From the NCBI GenBank assembly GCA_026987055.1, contig JALSNL010000015.1:1-5779 (forward strand): a stretch of 5,779 nucleotides of DNA. The letters run 5' to 3'. Source of the stretch: Melioribacteraceae bacterium. GTDB lineage: Bacteria > Bacteroidota > Ignavibacteria > Ignavibacteriales > Melioribacteraceae. Shown piece by piece: positions 1-4,636 of this stretch (positions are counted from its first letter, which is position 1; each line of letters begins with the position of its first letter). Made by a program: the position numbers and the translations under genes. The notes beneath the pieces were generated by a model. The model ran no database searches and was not told the DNA's origin. It saw nothing but the letters and a program-made list of their open reading frames with translations.

Positions 1-944
1 TTGGCATGCATTCCGTCTGTTCCGGCAAGTAAAGGAATGTCAATAGGCATGCTCTCCATTTTTGTTATTCCAACGGAATTATTCATATTAGAATCAATAT
101 TAATTGCAATTGCACTTTTGTATTTTTCAATTATCTTAAGTTCTTTTCCGGTTAAATGTATTGCATGCGAGAGAATACTTTTTTCATTTAGCAAATTATA
201 TTTTCGTAATCTGGCTAAAGGCAACATACCGGTTTTTGCTTTTGTTATTTTTCTATCCAAAGGATCTTCGCAAAGGTGAATGTGAATTCCCATTTCATAT
301 TCGTTAACAAATTCGGATACGGCTTTAAGCGTGCTATCATTAAGCGTAAACGATGCATGAAGGCCGAACATACTTTTTGTGTCTTGTCCGGTATAGTTTA
401 AGAAAAATTCTTCATTCTCTACCAAACCTTTTTGAGAAAGTTTTTTATTGTTTCTATCCGTTGTTTCAAAAGCAAGTACACTTCTCAGTTTATTTTTCTT
501 TAATACTTTTGCAATTTTAATTAAACTACCTTCGGCATTATTCGGAGATGAATGATGATCAAAAATATATGTAACTCCGTTTTTTATAGATTCTATTGAT
601 GCCATTTGTGCCGAAGCTTCTATCATTTCCATATCCAGCTTTCTATCTAATTTCCACCAAAGGTTTTTAAGAATGTTTTGGAAGTTATTCATCTCACCTT
701 TGATAGGAAGCCCTTTGGCAAGTCGTGAATAAATATGATCATGAAAATTTACAAAAGGAATTGTAATTACTCGCCCTGCGGCATCAATGATATTTTTTGA
801 TTTACTTTTAGCAGCGCTTCTTTTAGTAGTAAATTTTTGCGGGTAGATTTCTTTAATAATTCCGTCTTCAAAAAGTATATCTCCGTAAACGGGTTTTACA
901 TTCTTATTCTTAATTGTGCAAATCCATGCATTTGTTATTTTCAT
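1..944 (-). CDS. ssnA: SsnA-like putative aminohydrolase (amidohydrolase superfamily), 3' end cut off by the window edge
   Basis: The minus-strand frame is open from the ATG at 944 to the window edge, giving 314 residues of a family that usually has about 440. It matches my recollection of E. coli SsnA at several points. These are a metal-binding HxH (H68-D-H70, followed by YSRLAKG), NLWWKLDR near 94-101, FDHHSSP near 128-134, FETTDRN near 159-165, HIHLCED (H223, E226), SHAIHL near H260, SNMNN before a VG, and GTDG with metal-ligand D310. These fit a mononuclear-metal hydrolase of the cytosine/guanine deaminase and chlorohydrolase type, presumably cytosolic. AGAGGT lies 3 nt before the ATG and supports this start. 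SsnA belongs to the anaerobic purine/urate gene set; its exact substrate is not settled from sequence. A basic segment (about 40-50, RSAAKSKSK) lies between the small N-terminal strand region and the barrel. It is the third gene of a minus-strand series, 91 nt after the cyclic amidohydrolase. The family call is strong; the symbol rests on motif recall, not a search. Confidence 0.87.
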   Translation of the reverse strand, partial: MKITNAWICTIKNKNVKPVYGDILFEDGIIKEIYPQKFTTKRSAAKSKSKNIIDAAGRVITIPFVNFHDHIYSRLAKGLPIKGEMNNFQNILKNLWWKLDRKLDMEMIEASAQMASIESIKNGVTYIFDHHSSPNNAEGSLIKIAKVLKKNKLRSVLAFETTDRNNKKLSQKGLVENEEFFLNYTGQDTKSMFGLHASFTLNDSTLKAVSEFVNEYEMGIHIHLCEDPLDRKITKAKTGMLPLARLRKYNLLNEKSILSHAIHLTGKELKIIEKYKSAIAINIDSNMNNSVGITKMESMPIDIPLLAGTDGMHA

Positions 945-947
945 ATT

Positions 948-953
948 ACCTCT
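948..953 (-). promoter_or_regulatory. Ribosome binding site of the ssnA-like gene
   Basis: On the minus strand AGAGGT is followed by AAT and then the ATG at 944. The spacer is short (3 nt), but the match to the anti-Shine-Dalgarno is good. It fixes the start of a gene whose other end is outside the window. Confidence 0.6.
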
Positions 954-975
954 TAAACATAGGAACGCTGATTTT

Positions 976-1000
976 TATGATAATTATGATTTATTATGAT
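976..1000. repeat. Three phased TATGAT direct repeats (ATCATA on the minus strand)
   Basis: TATGAT occurs at 976-981, 985-990 and 995-1000, with start-to-start distances of 9 and 10 bp, close to one helical turn. A fourth copy lies at 1037-1042 across the end of the amidohydrolase gene. The cluster lies 32-56 bp upstream of the ssnA-like start. It could be a tandem binding site for a regulator of an internal promoter, or simply low-complexity AT sequence. Function is inferred only from phasing and position. Confidence 0.3.
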
Positions 1001-1033
1001 GTTAATTTTAAAATAGATTTGAATAAAATTAAC
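1001..1033. repeat. Inverted repeat (10-bp stem, 13-nt loop) just after the amidohydrolase stop codon
   Basis: GTTAATTTTA at 1001-1010 is perfectly complementary to TAAAATTAAC at 1024-1033, leaving a 13-nt loop. On the minus-strand transcript the stem begins 2 nt after the amidohydrolase TAA stop (1036-1038). It has a single G-C pair and no U-tract follows on the minus strand, so it is a poor intrinsic terminator. It may act as an intercistronic mRNA hairpin or be incidental in AT-rich DNA. Confidence 0.4.
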
Positions 1034-1035
1034 TT

Positions 1036-2493
1036 TTATGATTTAATAAATTTTCCGTAACCGATATTCTCTTCCTTTTCACCTTCTTTATTCATAATTA
1101 CTTTACCTCTTAAAAATGTTTTTACAACTACGGAATTGAATGTAACATTTTCAAAAGGTGTGTATTTACCTTTGCTGTGCATTTCTTCGGCAATTACTTT
1201 TTTACTATCCCATAAATTTATCAACGCAAAATCCGCATCAAAATCTTTTTCTATTCTACCTTTTGATTTAAGATTAAAGTATTCCGCAGCATTTGTAGAA
1301 AGCAATTCAATTGTTTTTTGTAACGATATTTTCCCTTTCAAAAATCCTTCCGAAAACAAAAACGGTACTCGATGTTCTACACCGGGAATTCCTCCGTAAA
1401 CTTTCCAAAAGTTATCTGCTATTTTTTCTTTATCGGGAACAGTTCCGGCATGATCTGTTGTAACAAAAGATATGCTTCCATCCGCCAAACCTTGCCATAA
1501 GGCATCTTTATCTTTTTGTAATTTTACCGGTGGTGCGGTTTTCAGATAATTTCCAATTTTTTCGTTTTCAAAATCTTTTTGTGTAAAGTATAAATAATGC
1601 GGACAAGTTTCCGTTGTAATTTTTATTCCTTTTTGTCCGGCGCGTTTTATTTTTTCCAATCCCAATTGCGAACTTAGGTGAACGATATGTGTTTTAACAT
1701 CAATATTATTAACTGCTTTCAATACATTTTCAATTGCAGTTGCTTCTGCTTCGGAACTTCTTGCTTGGCAATAGTGTTGCCACTTATTTTGGTTATTTGC
1801 TATAAATTCATTTTTCTTTGTCAAAACCATAAATTTATCTTCAGCATGCACGCCCATTGGTTTTCCGGTTGGTGCAATTGCTTTTGCGGCTTCCGTAATT
1901 CGTTCATAAGTCAAATCCGTAAATGTATCCATTCCGCTAATTACATAAACCTTAAACCCTGCAACACCAAGTTCCGATAATTCTCTTACTTGCTCTTCTA
2001 TTGGAATTGTTTTGCAAAAATCATTTCCTCTAACGCCGCCCCAAAAAGCAAAATCGACCAGACTTCTTTTTTGAACCGCATTTAATTTATATTCAAAATT
2101 TTTTTTATTGGTAACCGGAGGAAGCGATGTACATGGCATATCAATAATTGTTGTTACTCCGCCATAAGCTGCCGCAGTAGTTCCATGTTCGAAGTCGTCA
2201 CGGAATTCAAAACCCGGAGTATCAAAATGCACATGAGGATCAATTGCTCCGGGAATAAGTAAATTGAATTTTCCGTCTATTATATTTATACCTTGCGAAA
2301 ATTTTTTAGGCGATATTTCGCGGATAAGTTTTTCTTTTACGTCTTGTTCTTTTAATTCATCCCAATCAAACTCAATATTTCCAAGTTTCTCAATCTTCTC
2401 AATCTTATCGGAAAAATAAATAATTGCGGGAAAAAGTTTATTACCGTTAGAATTTATAAATACATTTTTAATTATTTTAGTTTCATTATCCAT
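1036..2493 (-). CDS. Cyclic amidohydrolase (allantoinase/hydantoinase/dihydroorotase-type, metal-dependent)
   Basis: This 485-residue protein has the full active-site set of the carboxylated-lysine cyclic amidohydrolases. The set is HVH (H87, H89 in PGAIDPHVHFDTPG), the carbamylatable lysine K181 in GVAGFKVYV, H216 in GVHAED, H272 in HIVHLSS, and D347 in TTDHAG. Such enzymes open cyclic ureides or imides (allantoin, hydantoins, dihydropyrimidines, dihydroorotate) with two metal ions in the cytosol. The DMP segment after the GGVTTIIDMP strand recalls allantoinase AllB. The IPGVEHR...LFSEGFLKGKIS stretch and C-terminal YTPFE...LRGKVI recall HyuA of the ygeW-ssnA cluster, so substrate cannot be fixed by motif. 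Residues about 28-68 form a charged stretch that puts the HxH about 28 positions later than in AllB. The gene starts 11 nt after the PLP gene's stop and has no clear Shine-Dalgarno, suggesting translational coupling. Allantoinase-like or HyuA-like action on a purine-derived ureide is my preferred inference. Confidence 0.88.
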   Translation of the reverse strand: MDNETKIIKNVFINSNGNKLFPAIIYFSDKIEKIEKLGNIEFDWDELKEQDVKEKLIREISPKKFSQGINIIDGKFNLLIPGAIDPHVHFDTPGFEFRDDFEHGTTAAAYGGVTTIIDMPCTSLPPVTNKKNFEYKLNAVQKRSLVDFAFWGGVRGNDFCKTIPIEEQVRELSELGVAGFKVYVISGMDTFTDLTYERITEAAKAIAPTGKPMGVHAEDKFMVLTKKNEFIANNQNKWQHYCQARSSEAEATAIENVLKAVNNIDVKTHIVHLSSQLGLEKIKRAGQKGIKITTETCPHYLYFTQKDFENEKIGNYLKTAPPVKLQKDKDALWQGLADGSISFVTTDHAGTVPDKEKIADNFWKVYGGIPGVEHRVPFLFSEGFLKGKISLQKTIELLSTNAAEYFNLKSKGRIEKDFDADFALINLWDSKKVIAEEMHSKGKYTPFENVTFNSVVVKTFLRGKVIMNKEGEKEENIGYGKFIKS

Positions 2494-2504
2494 TGGAATG
2501 ATAA

Positions 2505-3965
2505 TTAAATTTCTATGTTTGTTTTAGCGTTAAATTCTTCAATCAGTTTATCCCAAGTTTTGGCAATGTTAAAACGTTCGTCCCAATAATTTTCATCATA
2601 CCATTGAGCGTTTAATTCTTCAACGGTTTTACCTTGTTGTTCTACCCAAGTAAAATATTTTAGATTGTGTACTGCTTTCTTTTCGTAATAACCAAGCTCT
2701 TTGAAGTAATCGATGCTTTGTTGTTCAACTCTTGCATTCCAATCTATTTCCGCTTGTTGCGTTGTGTATTCACCTTTTGCATCGGTCATTTCAATTAATC
2801 TTGATTGATACATATCAGCAGAATCGGTAAAGATTGTGAAGACTATATCATTTTCATTCATCTCGTAATATTTTGCAGTTTTAATTGAACTCAACAAATT
2901 TGCAATTGAAGAAATACCAAGATATGGCAATTTTTCTATTACGTTTTTATCCACACCGTTCTTAGCTAACCATTCATGTCCGTTTGGTTCGTTAAATAAT
3001 CTTAAAACACGCATCGGGTCTTCATCGTCAATGGCCACGGCAGCATCCGTATTTTTCACATTATGTACCCAAGGAATATGTTTATCTCCAATTCCTTCAA
3101 TTCTATGTCCGCCAAAACCATTCATTAAAATAGTAGGACATTGCAAAGCTTCGGAAGCAACAACTTTTATTTGCGGATTTACTTTACGCAAATAATCTCC
3201 GGCTCCAATAGTTCCTGCCGAACCGGTTGCACTAACATAAGCACTTAATCTTGAGTTTTCATTTTTAAGTTTGTTAAATAATTTTTCAATTGTATAACCT
3301 GTAACTTCGTAATGCCAAATAGGATTACCGAATTGATCGAACTGGTTAAAGATTAAATATTCATCACTTTCGGCTTCAAGCTCGTGACATTTATCATAAA
3401 TTTCTTTTACATTACTTTCGCATCCGGGTGTTGCATAAACTTCATCGGCTCTTTCGCGCAGCCAATCAAATCTTTCGTTACTCATTTCTTCCGGCAAAAT
3501 TGCAACGGAATGAACGGAAAGAAGATTGGAATTAAAAACTCCGCCTCTGCAATAATTTCCCGTTGAAGGCCAAACGGCTTTATGGTATTCAGGATTGAAC
3601 TTACCCGTTACCATGTAAGGAGCTAAACATCCGTAAGTTGCTCCCACTTTATGCGCTCCGGTAGGGAAAAATTTTCCGACTAATCCGATTACACGTGCTT
3701 TAATTCCCGTTATTTCTTTAGGGATTTCCAGATAATTTATATCCCCTATTTCTCCGTTAACAGGATTGTTACACCAATTTATTCTAAATAAATTAAGCGG
3801 ATGTGTTGCTTGAATATCTATGTTATGTAACTCTTTTTGAATTTTATCCGGTATTGTTTCAGGATGTTTTAGTTGGTTAAATGTAGGTAAAATTATTTTT
3901 TGTGCTTTGCATCTTTCAATTGTTTTGTTTAGGTAGTCTTGGTTTTCAATATTCCATTTCCACAT
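2505..3965 (-). CDS. Fold-type-II PLP-dependent enzyme (cysteine synthase/ammonia-lyase superfamily) with C-terminal extension
   Basis: The protein has 486 residues from the ATG at 3965. Visible PLP-fold II signatures are a Schiff-base lysine candidate K106 in PTGAHKVGAT, an asparagine loop STGN at 134-137, a glycine-rich phosphate-binding loop ATGSAGTIGAG at 246-256, and FTDSADMY at 379-386, which would face the PLP ring nitrogen. Family members include cysteine synthase, threonine synthase, serine/threonine deaminases and diaminopropionate ammonia-lyase. At 486 residues it is much longer than a cysteine synthase (about 310). About 85 extra C-terminal residues are rich in aromatic and charged positions (KYFTWVEQQGKTVEEL), and the N-terminus carries about 90 residues before the PLP lysine region. 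It does not resemble YgeX as I recall it. It is first in a tight minus-strand series with a cyclic amidohydrolase and an SsnA-like protein, so beta-elimination or deamination of an amino acid released from purine breakdown is an inference. An in-frame ATG 45 nt upstream lies in the AT-rich intergenic DNA and was rejected because GAGGG precedes the 3965 ATG. Confidence 0.85.
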   Translation of the reverse strand: MWKWNIENQDYLNKTIERCKAQKIILPTFNQLKHPETIPDKIQKELHNIDIQATHPLNLFRINWCNNPVNGEIGDINYLEIPKEITGIKARVIGLVGKFFPTGAHKVGATYGCLAPYMVTGKFNPEYHKAVWPSTGNYCRGGVFNSNLLSVHSVAILPEEMSNERFDWLRERADEVYATPGCESNVKEIYDKCHELEAESDEYLIFNQFDQFGNPIWHYEVTGYTIEKLFNKLKNENSRLSAYVSATGSAGTIGAGDYLRKVNPQIKVVASEALQCPTILMNGFGGHRIEGIGDKHIPWVHNVKNTDAAVAIDDEDPMRVLRLFNEPNGHEWLAKNGVDKNVIEKLPYLGISSIANLLSSIKTAKYYEMNENDIVFTIFTDSADMYQSRLIEMTDAKGEYTTQQAEIDWNARVEQQSIDYFKELGYYEKKAVHNLKYFTWVEQQGKTVEELNAQWYDENYWDERFNIAKTWDKLIEEFNAKTNIEI

Positions 3966-3969
3966 ATTT

Positions 3970-3974
3970 CCCTC
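3970..3974 (-). promoter_or_regulatory. Ribosome binding site that sets the PLP enzyme start
   Basis: On the minus strand GAGGG is followed by AAAT and the ATG at 3965. The upstream in-frame ATG at 4010 would add 15 residues (MYIYSLFLINIIEGN) but has no Shine-Dalgarno before it. The shorter start is preferred. Confidence 0.65.
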
Positions 3975-4087
3975 AATAATATTTATCAAAAATAAACTAT
4001 AAATATACATTTTTTTGAATTAACAGATAAGAATATTTATATAAAATACTATATGTGTAATCATTATTTGAAATTTTTAAATATTTT

Positions 4088-4111
4088 ATATTTGTAATAT
4101 ATTATAAATAT
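4088..4111. promoter_or_regulatory. Near-perfect 24-bp palindrome upstream of norC (CRP/FNR-like candidate operator)
   Basis: The halves ATATTTGTAATA and TATTATAAATAT are complementary except for one pair (G4094 against T4105). The core TTGTAA-N4-TTATAA has the size and symmetry of a CRP/FNR-superfamily box, a family whose members (FNR, DNR/NnrR, HcpR) often control nitric oxide genes. It overlaps the possible -7 box at 4087-4094. AT-richness raises the chance of accidental symmetry, so the regulator assignment is an inference. Confidence 0.4.
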
Positions 4112-4120
4112 CCCTATTTT

Positions 4121-4144
4121 TAATAAGAATAATTATTCTTATTA
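4121..4144. promoter_or_regulatory. Perfect 24-bp palindrome upstream of norC (candidate operator)
   Basis: The half-site TAATAAGAATAA is followed directly by its exact reverse complement, with no spacer and no mismatch; symmetry breaks at 4120/4145. It ends 48 bp before the norC ATG. If transcription starts near 4100, as the possible -7 box implies, the palindrome would lie in the early transcribed region, a typical place for a repressor operator. The AAGAAT...ATTCTT core is not a clear match to the NsrR, Fur or PerR boxes I know. Confidence 0.5.
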
Positions 4145-4180
4145 TCCTTTATTCATTTACATATATTTCCAACTTATATA

Positions 4181-4186
4181 AGGAGG
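4181..4186 (+). promoter_or_regulatory. Strong Shine-Dalgarno that sets the norC start
   Basis: AGGAGG is followed immediately by ATG (4187) and, 6 nt after the Shine-Dalgarno, by a second in-frame ATG at 4193. A spacing of zero is not workable, while 6 nt is near optimal. The 4193 start is therefore chosen. Confidence 0.8.
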
Positions 4187-4192
4187 ATGTTT

Positions 4193-4627
4193 ATGCTCTC
4201 AAAATCACAAGCCAAATTATTTTTCCTTGGTGGAACGGTTTTCTTCCTATTGATATTTTTAGGACTAACTGTGGACACCTTGGTTAACGGAATTCCAAAA
4301 CAAACTCACGCAGATCAAATTACAGATCAAGTACGATTAGGCCGTGAACTTTGGGATTCAAATAATTGTATGGGATGTCATACAATTATGGGTGAAGGAG
4401 CTTATTATGCCCCTGAACTAACAAAAGTTTATGAACGAAGAGGTCCCGACTATATTAAAACTGCCTTAAATTTCCCAGGTGGTTGGGCTCCTCATGGACG
4501 CAGAATGGTTCAATACAATTTTACTGAAAAAGAAAAAGATGGTATTGTTGCCTTTTTCAAATGGGTTGGAAATGTTGACCTAAATGGTTTCCCACCTAAA
4601 CCTTCTATTAACTTACAACAAAATTAG
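4193..4627 (+). CDS. norC: Nitric oxide reductase subunit C (cytochrome c subunit of cNOR)
   Basis: NorC is the small subunit of the cytochrome-c-type nitric oxide reductase. It passes electrons from a periplasmic donor to the hemes of NorB, where 2 NO are reduced to N2O. The 144-residue protein matches the usual NorC length. It has one N-terminal membrane anchor (about 9-30), and the rest would lie in the periplasm. The heme c motif is CMGCH (C59, C62, H63), and M105 in the GRRMVQYNF segment is the expected axial methionine. The WDSNNCMGCHTIMGEGAYYAPEL and FPGGWAP regions are typical of the family. The gene starts at the second ATG because of the Shine-Dalgarno spacing. It lies 9 nt upstream of norB, and norB's AGGGTGA Shine-Dalgarno overlaps the norC TAG stop, so the pair is surely co-transcribed and likely translationally coupled. 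Nothing looks broken. Confidence 0.97.
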   Translation: MLSKSQAKLFFLGGTVFFLLIFLGLTVDTLVNGIPKQTHADQITDQVRLGRELWDSNNCMGCHTIMGEGAYYAPELTKVYERRGPDYIKTALNFPGGWAPHGRRMVQYNFTEKEKDGIVAFFKWVGNVDLNGFPPKPSINLQQN

Positions 4628-4636
4628 GGTGAAATT

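Larger units (their letters stand above)
3966..4192. promoter_or_regulatory. Divergent intergenic region between the PLP-enzyme operon and norCB
   Basis: This 227-bp, extremely AT-rich stretch separates two head-to-head genes and must carry both promoters. It contains the two 24-bp palindromes listed separately, both nearer norC. On the plus strand TATATTTG at 4087-4094 fits the TAnnTTTG -7 box of Bacteroidota, with TTTG at 4067-4070 as a possible -33 element. The 16-bp gap is slightly shorter than the usual 17-23. On the minus strand TATTTTTG (3987-3994) fits the same -7 pattern for the PLP gene, but no partner -33 box was seen. In such AT-rich DNA these short boxes can arise by chance. No coding sequence or RNA gene was seen here. 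Confidence 0.6.

Noticed and set aside
1..279. Plus-strand open frame of 92 codons at the left edge
   Set aside because: It lies antisense to the SsnA-like gene, whose motifs are clear on the minus strand. Its sequence shows no recognisable domain.
1001..1033. Intrinsic terminator after the cyclic amidohydrolase
   Set aside because: The stem has one G-C pair, a 13-nt loop and no following U-tract on the transcribed strand, so it was listed only as an inverted repeat.
1136..1980. Plus-strand open frames at 1136-1399 and 1678-1980
   Set aside because: Both are wholly antisense to the cyclic amidohydrolase and look like shadow frames in AT-rich coding DNA.
3384..3566. Plus-strand 60-codon open frame
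   Set aside because: It is antisense to the PLP enzyme and has no ribosome binding site or family resemblance.
2505..3965. Naming the PLP enzyme YgeX, cysteine synthase or tryptophan synthase beta
   Set aside because: Length, C-terminal extension and the flanking residues of the PLP motifs differ from these proteins as I know them. Only the fold and cofactor are supported.
3966..4010. Longer PLP-enzyme start at 4010 with a hydrophobic N-terminus, possibly a signal peptide
   Set aside because: A GAGGG Shine-Dalgarno lies 4 nt before the ATG at 3965, the upstream ATG has none, and fold-type-II PLP enzymes are cytosolic.
4121..4144. Fur or NsrR box
   Set aside because: The AT-rich palindrome resembles Fur and NsrR sites only in general symmetry; the characteristic 7-1-7 Fur pattern and the NsrR AAGATGCATTT half-site are absent.
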